32,025 nt of DNA from Psychromonas arctica DSM 14288. Lineage in GTDB: Bacteria > Pseudomonadota > Gammaproteobacteria > Enterobacterales > Psychromonadaceae. A model generated the notes under the pieces. The model did no database searches. It was not told the origin of the DNA and saw nothing but the letters and a program-made list of their open reading frames with translations. Every line of letters starts with the position of its first letter. Position 1 is the stretch's first letter. The DNA is taken from the NCBI RefSeq assembly GCF_000482725.1, contig NZ_KI519482.1, positions 120,796 through 152,820 on the forward strand, written 5' to 3'. Below, piece after piece: positions 25,597 through 32,025 of the stretch. Made by a program: the position numbers and the translations under genes.

Positions 25597-26232
25597 ATTG
25601 TATTTTTAAAATGTTTAGCTGAGAATTAATTTTTAGTTGGGCATTGAAGGAGTTGATTTATTCATTTCTTTATTATCTATAAAAAATAAGTTAGTAAATT
25701 GATTCAAAAGGAAAGTGCTGACATTTTACTGCCAACGGAACAGACGTTTTAGGATTAAAAACTACGATACGTCCGTACTATGAATCACTACTTTATTTAC
25801 AGTTGTTTAACTATTGTTAATTTTTCTTTCCGCTATTGCTTTATTTGTGATTCATTACTTAAATACTGTTGCATTGCTTAAGACCCTGTAAATAAGATGG
25901 TCTTCGAACGTTATCATAAAGCGATTCAAGGCCGTTTTCCAATTTCTTATTGGCATTGTCCATTTCTTTGAGGCGTCCATAATAGCAAGATAAACCACCT
26001 TTTTAGCTGAATCATCTGTAGGAAACACCTTACGTTTCTGGTAGCTTTACGTATAACACCGTTATTAGCAGGCGTGCTTAATCACATCCCCAAAGAACGA
26101 ATTTGATTAAGCCTCTATTTTATAGGTAGTTTTATGTGCTGGCTTTATAATTAGTAACGAGTATATATTGATTGCATAATACGATCATGACACGGTACTA
26201 ATAAGCAAAGCAAAAAAGAGGAAGTTAACAAT
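25597..26232. other. Non-coding stretch holding a transposase remnant
   Basis: Contains the IS256-type remnant at 25855-26080 (listed separately). Terminal inverted repeats or target duplications were not identified, so the original insertion boundaries are lost or unrecognised. The rest is AT-rich and without evident function. Confidence 0.6.
25855..26080 (-). pseudogene. C-terminal remnant of an IS256-family (mutator-type) transposase
   Basis: On the minus strand, 26023 down to the TAA at 25855 reads in frame as [20 protein letters not shown], then [18 protein letters not shown] and MITFEDHL, the characteristic C-terminal end of IS256/mutator-type transposases. Immediately upstream, in another frame, the sequence continues as [12 protein letters not shown], so a one-base loss (near 26025) has frameshifted it. 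The remaining N-terminal three quarters, including the catalytic DDE residues, are missing. It is therefore a dead relic, about 75 codons long. The family assignment comes from the recognised [22 protein letters not shown] and KWTMPIRNW motifs. Confidence 0.85.
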
Positions 26233-26586
26233 ATGAAGCAACCACAACGGCCTATTAATCTTCATGAAAATTATCATGCACATGTGTATTTTGACCTACA
26301 AACAGTAGAATTTGCGACACAATTATGTGAAAAAGCAGGGGATTTATTCAATTTAAAAATAGGTAGAGTACATCAAAAATTGGTGGGGCCTCATCCATGC
26401 TGGAGTTGCCAAATCCTTTTTGCATCGAATGATTTTGAACAACTTATTCCTTGGCTTGAAGAGTCGCGTCAAGGGTTGAGTATATTTGTTCACCCTTTAA
26501 CAGGAAACGACCTAGACGATCATACTAAATATGCATGTTGGCTAGGGGATGAGAGCGAGTTAAATGTAGACATGTTTCGTCGATAG
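26233..26586 (+). CDS. DOPA 4,5-dioxygenase family protein
   Basis: 117 residues, the usual length of the small bacterial proteins in the DOPA-dioxygenase-like family (PF08883 type). Conserved elements: HENYHAHVYFD near the N-terminus, VHQKLVGPHPCWSCQILF in the middle, and LSIFVHPLTGNDLDDHTKYACWLG near the end, which supply several His residues that could bind Fe(II). Fungal relatives cleave the DOPA ring in betalain-type pathways; the substrate of bacterial members is generally unknown. The start ATG has GAGGA upstream. It is a single gene between a transposase remnant and the cbpAM pair, with a hairpin terminator after it. Confidence 0.88.
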   Translation: MKQPQRPINLHENYHAHVYFDLQTVEFATQLCEKAGDLFNLKIGRVHQKLVGPHPCWSCQILFASNDFEQLIPWLEESRQGLSIFVHPLTGNDLDDHTKYACWLGDESELNVDMFRR

Positions 26587-26664
26587 GCTCTATCGGTGAC
26601 ATCACTTTTACCTAGTTTTTACCTGCTCCCTTATGACGGCAATAAGAGCTGTTATTGGTTATAG

Positions 26665-26697
26665 AAAGAACGAGAAAGCAATCACTTCTCGTTCTTT
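26665..26697. terminator. Hairpin terminator between convergent genes
   Basis: 12-bp perfect stem AAAGAACGAGAA/TTCTCGTTCTTT with a 9-base loop. Located between the DOPA-dioxygenase-like gene (plus) and cbpM (minus); it can serve either strand. Confidence 0.75.
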
Positions 26698-26699
26698 AT

Positions 26700-26727
26700 T
26701 GGTGTATTTATACTGGTGTATTTATAT
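26700..26727. repeat. Two 14-bp tandem units
   Basis: TGGTGTATTTATAC followed by TGGTGTATTTATAT (13/14 identical) and a decayed third start TGGTTTATTA. It lies just beyond the hairpin and before the cbpM stop codon. Confidence 0.7.
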
Positions 26728-26734
26728 TGGTTTA

Positions 26735-27040
26735 TTAATGCTGAGTAAACCGCCTCAATTGTTGTTGAAAAAACTCTTTTTCTCTTTGTAACGAATCCCT
26801 TTGTTGAATTAAATCGATAAGTAAGGCCACCGCTAGCCAATCAATTTCTAAATCTTGGTGGAGTCGCACCGCTTTTTTTATCCAATGAACACTCGAAGTG
26901 TCAAACTCCCAGTCCTTACTGTTGGCATTAGCAATGGGTTTGACAATGCCATTTTCAACGATCTCAATAATATGATGACTTTCAATTCTCTCTAATTGAC
27001 ATAATTCATTGAGTGAAATCACCGTTAATCTGCGCATCAT
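26735..27040 (-). CDS. cbpM: Chaperone modulator CbpM
   Basis: 101 residues from ATG 27040, exactly the E. coli CbpM length; this start forms an ATGA overlap with the cbpA stop and has GGGGAG about 7 bases upstream. An in-frame ATG at 27055 would add five residues. CbpM binds the J-domain of CbpA and inhibits both its DnaK-co-chaperone and DNA-binding activities. The N-terminal MerR-like helix-turn-helix-type region ([15 protein letters not shown], then [12 protein letters not shown]) and the C-terminal [29 protein letters not shown] helix pair are typical of the family. Confidence 0.93.
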   Translation of the reverse strand: MMRRLTVISLNELCQLERIESHHIIEIVENGIVKPIANANSKDWEFDTSSVHWIKKAVRLHQDLEIDWLAVALLIDLIQQRDSLQREKEFFQQQLRRFTQH

Positions 27041-27990
27041 AGATATTCTCCCCATGAAACCCGTGGGTCAAAAGCTGAGTTTTTTGCAAGCTCTTGCCAT
27101 AATTGGGTTGCTTTATCATTGCTGATAGGCGGTATGATCACATTAATAACCACATACATATCACCCAACTTATCTTTTCTTTTTAAGCCTTTACCTTTAA
27201 CACGCAATTTTGTACCTGACTGAGTATTGGCAGCGATTGTTAACGTCACTTTACCATCCAGTGTCGGCACCGTGACCTTAGTTCCTAGTGCCGCCTCCCA
27301 AGGTGCAAGCGGCAAGGTTAATACTAAATCATGTTTTTTAACATCAAAAAGGGGATGACTATTTACACGAATATGCAGATAAAGATCGCCCGGTTCACCA
27401 CCGCCATAACCCGGCTTTCCTTGGCCTTTAAGACGAATACGTTCACCGTTAATTACGCCTTGTGGTATTTTTATATTTAATTGTTTTTTAATATGGTGCG
27501 TTTTTCCGCCTTCGGAAACAGGTAATTGAAAGTGAACGGTTTTAATTTGTTGATGCAGCGTCTCTTGTAATGACATAGCCAGTTCCGTCTCAACATCTTG
27601 GCCTCTAGAATGATGTTGCTGAGCTTGTCCGTGAAAATGCGATTGATCAAATCCACCATTAAAAATGGAATTAAAAAAATCTGAAAAATGTGCATCAGCG
27701 TTAGGATCACCTTGGTACGCATGTTGATTTTGTTGCCATCCCGGTGGAGGCTGAAATCCTTGGCTTGATTGATCCCCATACTCTAGGATCTCATCGAATT
27801 TTGCTCTTCTACCGGCATCCTTTAATACTTCGTAAGCTTCAGCGATCTCTTTAAATTTTTCGCCGACACCTTCACTAGGATTTAAGTCAGGATGATACTT
27901 GCGGGCAAGTTTTCGGTAGGCTGTTTTAATATCTTTAACATCAGCCTTTTTGCTGACACCGAGTATTTTATAATAATCTTTGAATTCCAT
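27037..27990 (-). CDS. cbpA: Curved DNA-binding protein / DnaJ-class co-chaperone CbpA
   Basis: 317 residues from ATG 27990 (E. coli CbpA: 306); ten further codons upstream are open but start in a hydrophobic, non-family stretch. CbpA is a DnaJ paralogue: a DnaK co-chaperone in stationary phase and a nucleoid-associated protein that prefers curved DNA. The J-domain begins DYYKILGV with HPD at 33-35; a Gly/Gln/His-rich linker (about 75-130) replaces the G/F region, and there is no cysteine zinc finger. Two C-terminal beta domains follow ([19 protein letters not shown], then [19 protein letters not shown]). It is translationally coupled to cbpM. The product's activity would be checked by CbpM. 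Confidence 0.95.
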   Translation of the reverse strand: MEFKDYYKILGVSKKADVKDIKTAYRKLARKYHPDLNPSEGVGEKFKEIAEAYEVLKDAGRRAKFDEILEYGDQSSQGFQPPPGWQQNQHAYQGDPNADAHFSDFFNSIFNGGFDQSHFHGQAQQHHSRGQDVETELAMSLQETLHQQIKTVHFQLPVSEGGKTHHIKKQLNIKIPQGVINGERIRLKGQGKPGYGGGEPGDLYLHIRVNSHPLFDVKKHDLVLTLPLAPWEAALGTKVTVPTLDGKVTLTIAANTQSGTKLRVKGKGLKRKDKLGDMYVVINVIIPPISNDKATQLWQELAKNSAFDPRVSWGEYL

Positions 27991-28221
27991 AAAATAACCT
28001 AAAAATAAAATCACAAACACTGTGAGACATACGGTTAAGTCTACGCTTTAATTGTATTTTGACTATAAATTTATTAATTATTTAAATGCATAAAGACAAA
28101 TTAATATCATGGCGAAGTTGAAAGAAATATGATTAAATTGATGGGTTTTGCATGTGATTTTTTGCTCAACTGTTTTGCTATTGATACACCTCTATGCCTA
28201 ACACTAAAGAGCGAGATCTAT
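27991..28221. other. Upstream region of cbpA
   Basis: AT-rich region that should hold the cbpA promoter (minus strand); no clear sigma70 or sigmaS promoter was singled out. No ORF. The repeat-rich stretch begins after it. Confidence 0.4.
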
Positions 28222-28287
28222 CCAGTTTGGTTTTGTTAAAGGAATTTATTATTCTGGAAAACTCAACAGTGGGGGAGTTGTAGCCAC
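28222..28287 (+). repeat. Copy 1 of a ~67-bp interspersed module
   Basis: Starts CCAGTTTGGTTTTGTTAAA and ends GGGGGAGTTGTAGCCAC. Similar units occur at 28512-28579, 28824-28890 and 31352-31420. Shared skeleton: CAGTTTGG-TTTGCTAAA, a variable AT-rich middle, then GAAAA-TCAACGG-GG followed by GTAGCC. Confidence 0.75.
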
Positions 28288-28292
28288 TTTTT

Positions 28293-28579
28293 ATTTTAGC
28301 TCGTCTGCGCTCGCCCAGTCTGCTTGATATTTATTGGCAGTGTTTTCGCCCTGTCGGCGACCAAACTTTCTTTTATCAGAAAAGACCTATACCTACAAAG
28401 AACTCAAAGAAACTGACCACCGAATCACTTTCTGATCCAAATCATTCATTGCTTTTATAACGCAGCGGCTCTTGCAGGCCATCCATGGCCAGAACGAGCC
28501 TAAACCAAACATCCTGTTTGGGTTTGCTAAAAGCAATGAATGATTTGGGAAAGTTCAACGGTGGGGAAGTTGTAGCCAC
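28293..28579 (+). repeat. Structured repeat element, copy A
   Basis: A diverged copy of the element at 31091-31420. Shared blocks: CTCGTCTGCGCTCG, GTCTGCTTGAT, CTATACCTACAAA and AACTCAAAGA. It contains a 5-bp hairpin (28370-28384) and a perfect 20-bp inverted repeat (28437-28456 with 28529-28548) enclosing 72 bases that themselves hold GGCCA/TGGCC and AAACCAAACA/TGTTTGGGTTT hairpins. It ends with the module whose copies lie at 28222, 28824 and 31352. Open frames across it (for example from 28485) have no coding character and are not called as genes. Confidence 0.75.
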
Positions 28580-28635
28580 ATTTCAAGTTCCAGGATCAGG
28601 TTTTTCCTCTTGTAAGATTATTCAAAATGAAAGAC

Positions 28636-28663
28636 TTGACCCCATTAGTTTGACCCCATTAGT
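28636..28663. repeat. Perfect 14-bp tandem duplication TTGACCCCATTAGT x2
   Basis: Two identical 14-base units back to back, preceded by AAAATGAAAGAC. The text AAAGACTTGACCCCATT is reminiscent of short sequences often found near REP-associated tyrosine transposases in gammaproteobacteria (recollection, not a search). Confidence 0.8.
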
Positions 28664-28823
28664 TCTTTTTATTACTTGGGGAAATTAACGGCAGAGATAT
28701 TAGTCGCGCTGACTTATATTCTATGTGAGGCTTTTGGTTTTAAGTTGCAGAAGGTAATACTTGGTTCGAATGGTATTTTTGCGCCTGCGCTCATGCAACA
28801 GATGGATGAACTTAAGCAAAACG

Positions 28824-28890
28824 TCCAGTTTGGCTTTGCTAAAAGGAATTTGTTATTTTTGAAAACTCAACGGCGGAAGGTAGTAGCCGC
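28824..28890 (+). repeat. Copy 3 of the ~67-bp interspersed module
   Basis: CCAGTTTGGCTTTGCTAAAAGGAATTTG... ending with GTAGCCGC. Very close to copy 1 at its 5' half (AAAGGAATTT-TTATT). It lacks the upstream complementary arm that copies A and B of the long element have. An open frame from 28676 to 28966 runs through it, but it is made of repeat sequence and is not called as a gene. Confidence 0.75.
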
Positions 28891-28921
28891 GTTGAGTCAT
28901 TTTTTCTGTTATCTTTTTATT

Positions 28922-28963
28922 TTCAGTTACAAAAGTAAAGCTTGGGCTACTTTTGTAACTGAA
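28922..28963. terminator. Perfect 16-bp stem-loop next to the nucleotidase gene end
   Basis: TTCAGTTACAAAAGTA / TACTTTTGTAACTGAA around a 10-base loop, six bases beyond the nucleotidase stop codon (minus strand). It could end or protect that transcript. On the minus strand an A-rich, not U-rich, stretch follows, so classic intrinsic termination is doubtful. Confidence 0.6.
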
Positions 28964-28969
28964 TAGATA

Positions 28970-30871
28970 TTAATTTAATGCGTTAATTAACGTGATACGT
29001 TGTTCAATATCTATTGTTTCTTGATCAGTCGCTTTCATTAATTTCTGTTTTAATGCCATGATCTCAGCATTAGCTTCGCTACTAGATGCAAACATAAAAT
29101 CTTTTACATTGATTGCTGCCACATTGGTATAAAGGCCATCTTCACTTTTTAAAATATCAATTTTACCTGCATTGATAAGGTCTTTAACGATTTTACGTTC
29201 TTTATCATATCCAACTAAACCTGAAAGTTTCCATCTTTGCATCGTTTTTCCTTGATACAATCCCTTTTTTTCTTCCATCAGATACTTTATTGCTAGGTTA
29301 CGAATTGTACCCGCTTCTTCGCCGTAAATGGCTTTAGTATCAAACAACACTGGGAAATCTCTGTTTTCTAACACTCCACCTTTACGAGTCAAATGTCCCA
29401 TTCGATAACTGTTCATACCAATACGTATTGGTGTGTCCATCGTTATTTTTTGACCATTAGAAAAATTCAAATCAGTAATACGTTGTCCTGCTGGTTTGGT
29501 TAAATCGATGGTGTAAGTAACGCCAGCAAAGAAGTCATTGGTTGAATATTTTGATGAACGACGTTTAAGATCGAAACTATATGTCACATCCCCGTCTTTT
29601 ACTGAATTAAAGTAACCCGCTGACCATTCCATATAGGCTTTTAGTTCTTTACCTGTCATCTCATAAACAGTAATTTCACCACCAGCATATTGGTAGTTAT
29701 AAGCGATATCTTTTGCTTTTATTGGCCCTACATCCAGTTCCGCATTATCATTGTCAATTTGCAGAGCTATAACATTCGCGTTAGGGGCGAAGAAGAAACC
29801 CACTTCTTGGAATAACGCACTTATGCCGGTATCTTGAACATGTACTTGAGGAATGCCACGCACTTCATTTTCAGGTACTAAATCAGCGCCTGTTAATGTT
29901 GCTATCTTACGGTTGGCATTTTCACGAAGACGTTTATGATAAGGTTGGTATAAGTCTTCCATGCTCTTATCTGACGTTACTCCCTGTATTTTATAAGTAT
30001 AACTATCTTTATTAACCAGTGTAAATTTTCCATTTTTTTCTGAAAATTGCAGGTCAATGCGAGACAGTGATCGTCCATATTTACCTGGCTCAGTAATTAT
30101 TACGCCATTGACTACCGCTTTATCTATTTCTACGTGCATATGACCAGCAACAATTGCATCTAATTCTGGGTTAGCATTAGCAATATCAGCTACGCCAGTA
30201 TCACTTCTGTTATTTTCATTATCTATTCCCATATGTGCAACAAGCACAATAGAGTCGACTTTATCTTTGATCTTACTAATCACTTTTTTAACTTCAATAG
30301 TGGGGTTGGTAAAAACCATCCCGCCTAATCGGTTTGTGCCTTCAGCAAAAACTTGTGTCATTGGAGTATCCATACCAATAACCCCAATTTTGATACCATT
30401 ACGTTCTACAATAGTGTAACTGGGCAAGAATGGATTACCGTCGGTTTTCTCGATGTTACCTGCCAACGCATTACCTTCAAACTGTGTTAATGCGCGGTTA
30501 AGTACTTTTAAACCAAAATCAAATTCATGGTTACCTAGTACCCAAACATCGTAATCCATTTCATTAAAACCAAGCATCATAGGGCTTATTTTTTCATCTT
30601 TAAAAGTTTCAACAAAGTTACCTTGAATCGTATCTCCTGCATCTACTAAAATTAGGTTTTCCTGTTCCTTTCGGATAGCTTTAACTTTGGTGGCTATTTG
30701 GCTCAAACTACCACGAGTGTTTTCTTTATCACTTGCGTAATCCCATGGCATGAAATGACCATGAATATCAGATGTACCTAAAATAGTGACATCATGAATA
30801 TCACCATCCGCAGCAAGCAGAGGAGATGAAAAAGCTAAAAAAATAGCCGCTGACAATAACTTCATTTTCAT
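28970..30871 (-). CDS. Secreted bifunctional metallophosphatase / 5'-nucleotidase
   Basis: 633 residues with a signal peptide (MKMKLLSAAIFLAFSSPLLA/AD), so periplasmic or secreted. The N-terminal calcineurin-like metallophosphatase domain (about 25-300) has all expected motifs: TSDIHGHF, DAGDTIQGN, GNHEFDFG (112-119), a VLVAHMG-type segment and GHMHVE, the ligands of two metal ions. The C-terminal 5'-nucleotidase domain (about 330-560) has NVIALQIDNDNAELDVGPI and the substrate-binding GEITVYEMTGKELKAYMEWSAGY and INSYRMG-like (IGMNSYRMGH) segments. It belongs with UshA/CpdB/YfkN-type enzymes that hydrolyse extracellular nucleotides for phosphate and nucleoside scavenging; the exact substrate is not determined. 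It is monocistronic, between repeat-rich regions. Confidence 0.93.
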   Translation of the reverse strand: MKMKLLSAAIFLAFSSPLLAADGDIHDVTILGTSDIHGHFMPWDYASDKENTRGSLSQIATKVKAIRKEQENLILVDAGDTIQGNFVETFKDEKISPMMLGFNEMDYDVWVLGNHEFDFGLKVLNRALTQFEGNALAGNIEKTDGNPFLPSYTIVERNGIKIGVIGMDTPMTQVFAEGTNRLGGMVFTNPTIEVKKVISKIKDKVDSIVLVAHMGIDNENNRSDTGVADIANANPELDAIVAGHMHVEIDKAVVNGVIITEPGKYGRSLSRIDLQFSEKNGKFTLVNKDSYTYKIQGVTSDKSMEDLYQPYHKRLRENANRKIATLTGADLVPENEVRGIPQVHVQDTGISALFQEVGFFFAPNANVIALQIDNDNAELDVGPIKAKDIAYNYQYAGGEITVYEMTGKELKAYMEWSAGYFNSVKDGDVTYSFDLKRRSSKYSTNDFFAGVTYTIDLTKPAGQRITDLNFSNGQKITMDTPIRIGMNSYRMGHLTRKGGVLENRDFPVLFDTKAIYGEEAGTIRNLAIKYLMEEKKGLYQGKTMQRWKLSGLVGYDKERKIVKDLINAGKIDILKSEDGLYTNVAAINVKDFMFASSSEANAEIMALKQKLMKATDQETIDIEQRITLINALN

Positions 30872-31090
30872 AATATTTCTCGTTGGTTAAGGTATGAACG
30901 TAAATAAGGGAATTATGAAGTCTATTTATAAAAATAAGACTAATATGTGACGTATAGCTATAGAGTTAAATTTTTAATAAATATCTACAGTGTATTAACA
31001 TAATTTGTGGGTCAAAGAAAGTTTGTGTGTTCCGTACTTTTTTTGTGGGGGGCCAGCACTTTTGCCAACACTTTTTTAGTAGGCGCCTTC
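30872..31090. other. Upstream region of the nucleotidase gene
   Basis: AT-rich region expected to hold the nucleotidase promoter (minus strand). From about 31017 it carries G/T-rich repeat-like text, including the 19-bp direct repeat unit at 31042-31060. No gene. Confidence 0.4.
31042..31060. repeat. Left copy of a 19-bp direct repeat
   Basis: TTTGTGGGGGGCCAGCACT; matches 31760-31778 (TTTGTGGGTGTCCAGCACC) at 16 of 19 positions. The two copies bracket repeat element B. Confidence 0.65.
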
Positions 31091-31420
31091 TGTTTTAACT
31101 CGTCTGCGCTCGTCGAGTCTGCTTGATGTTTATGGGCTATGTGTTGGCGACTTTACTTTCTCTCTGCCAGCAGAGAAGCTATACCTACAAATAACTCAAA
31201 GAGACTGGCCCGATCATTTTTTAATCTGAATAAATGTCTACCTTCTTAACGCACCGCACATACGCCACGTCCATATGGTGAACTGAGCTAGCAAAGGCAA
31301 AGGGCAAGCAGAGCTTAGCTCGCTCGTTTAACCATGCTGTCGCATTAATAGCTCCTTGCCTTGGCTTGCTAAAGGTAATCATTGATTCAGAAAAACTAAA
31401 CGGGGGGACTGAATGTAGCC
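31091..31420 (+). repeat. Structured repeat element, copy B
   Basis: Diverged homologue of 28293-28579 with the same block order (CTCGTCTGCGCTCG, GTCTGCTTGAT, GGCGAC, CTATACCTACAAA, AACTCAAAGA). Its first hairpin is TCTCTG/CAGAGA (31161-31176), and its long stem pairs 31226-31244 with 31372-31390 (16 of 19 pairs), enclosing 127 bases, longer than in copy A. It ends with copy 4 of the 67-bp module (31352-31420). No plausible protein is encoded. Confidence 0.72.
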
Positions 31421-31619
31421 AATTGAGTAAGGTTTTATTGTTAACTTAAAGGAAAAAGGCAATACTTGGCCCTATTTTTTACGTGGAAAGATAGAAAAAT
31501 GATCCGTATTAACAGTGAAAATTTGGATCATATGAGTTTTGTTTTGCTCGGAATGTGGAATGTGGAATGCGATTGAGTATTTAGTTATGTTGCTACAAAC
31601 AAGTAAGGGGGGAAGTGTT

Positions 31620-31705
31620 AGGTCTTATCTTTTGCGTTAAGTGGCAAAAAGAAAGACCTAGCCCCCTGAACCTTGAGTAGGGTTGGTTCAGTGAGCAAAA
31701 GATAA
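31620..31705. other. Region with two mutually exclusive hairpins
   Basis: TTATCTTTTGC (31625-31635) is complementary to GCAAAAGATAA (31695-31705), with CTGAACC/GGTTCAG nested inside. The same TTTTGC can instead pair with GCAAAA at 31644-31649, flanked by AGGTCTT (31620-31626) and AAGACCT (31653-31659). No gene in the immediate surroundings obviously uses it. Confidence 0.5.
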
Positions 31706-31759
31706 TAACCCTCTCATTTTTTATACCTAGCTAATTTTGAATAGCTGTATCTGCGAAAG

Positions 31760-31778
31760 TTTGTGGGTGTCCAGCACC
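31760..31778. repeat. Right copy of the 19-bp direct repeat
   Basis: TTTGTGGGTGTCCAGCACC; partner of 31042-31060 (16/19). It lies 27 bases before the end of the PEP-CTERM gene on the minus strand. Confidence 0.65.
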
Positions 31779-31804
31779 TTGTTATATGGCAAACTTCGAA
31801 GCTG

Positions 31805-32025
31805 TTAAACTCTCTTTTGCTTGCAAGCTAATCTAAAACCTAAAAGCCCTATTACTAATATAGCTGATGTAGCTGGAGCAGGTACCATTATCCACGCTGA
31901 GTTTGACTTATTAGGGTAAAAACTTTCAACTCCACATGCACCCGGAATGCAATCCCAGTCATAATCAAGGTTATCGTGCCAGTACCATAGATTTGCATAC
32001 CCGTATAGCGTCATTCTTCCTACTT
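31805..32025 (-). CDS. PEP-CTERM sorting-domain protein, partial (5' end outside the window)
   Basis: The last 73 or so codons are visible. The frame remains open to the window edge; the ATG at 32014 has its purine-rich stretch (AGGAAG) only one base away, so it is unlikely to be the true start. The C-terminus is a PEP-CTERM signal: MVPAPAT, a hydrophobic helix (SAILVIGLLGF) and a basic tail (CKQKRV). The preceding part is rich in Trp, Tyr, Asp and Asn and has two Cys nine residues apart or fewer (CIPGAC). It is the second PEP-CTERM protein in 32 kb, consistent with a genome-wide exosortase system. Function is unknown. Confidence 0.8.
   Translation of the reverse strand, partial: VGRMTLYGYANLWYWHDNLDYDWDCIPGACGVESFYPNKSNSAWIMVPAPATSAILVIGLLGFRLACKQKRV

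Noticed and set aside
28922-28963. Possible classic intrinsic terminator for the nucleotidase gene
   Set aside because: The stem is perfect, but no U-tract follows on either strand; kept only as a stem-loop of uncertain role.
28485-28966. Two open frames (28485-28688 and 28676-28966) that could encode small proteins
   Set aside because: They run through interspersed repeat modules and hairpins, have no convincing ribosome-binding sites and no family features; similar frames would arise in any copy of the repeat.
28222-31420. CRISPR array
   Set aside because: Repeats are long, diverged and irregularly spaced, with no short identical repeats or uniform spacers and no cas genes.

Overview
The window looks like a chromosomal segment of an AT-rich marine gammaproteobacterium of the Psychromonas/Moritella/Colwellia type. 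This is inferred from base composition, the style of the housekeeping proteins (TyrS, GlyA, EttA, FKBP22-type FklB, CbpA/CbpM) and PEP-CTERM proteins; the genus cannot be fixed from sequence reading alone.

Layout. 1-2.1 kb: a small DUF4282 membrane protein and an anchored beta-propeller-like protein. 2.2-6 kb: tRNA-Ser(UGA) with its own promoter and terminator, then cobU, fklB, and on the minus strand mtnN-cbiB, so two cobalamin genes (cobU, cbiB) lie 1.3 kb apart. 6.1-8.2 kb: tyrS followed by a small beta-barrel-like protein. 8.4-16.1 kb: the most distinctive region. Two Fur-box-like sites and a good sigma70 promoter precede a cupredoxin-like protein, an FTR1 iron permease and an imelysin (M75). 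After a hairpin with a poor U-tract come a di-heme DUF1111 protein, a second and divergent imelysin, a histidine-rich fatty-acid-hydroxylase/sterol-desaturase membrane protein and a di-heme cytochrome c peroxidase/MauG-like protein. The last four overlap or nearly touch. I read this as an oxidative (FTR1-type) iron-uptake locus in which c-type di-heme enzymes stand where EfeUOB systems carry the DyP peroxidase EfeB; that reading is inference.

16.5-25.6 kb: a PEP-CTERM protein; ettA and a bile-acid:sodium-symporter-family transporter (both minus strand); an fdhD plus FdhF/YdeP-type molybdopterin oxidoreductase pair; glyA. 25.6-28 kb: a frameshifted C-terminal remnant of an IS256-family transposase, a DOPA-dioxygenase-like protein, and cbpA-cbpM on the minus strand.

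28-32 kb: a secreted metallophosphatase/5'-nucleotidase on the minus strand with repeat-rich non-coding DNA on both sides. Two diverged copies of a roughly 290-330 bp element keep their hairpins although the stem sequences differ, and a module of about 67 bp occurs four times. The window ends inside a second PEP-CTERM protein on the minus strand. No CRISPR array, rRNA, phage module or intact insertion sequence was seen.
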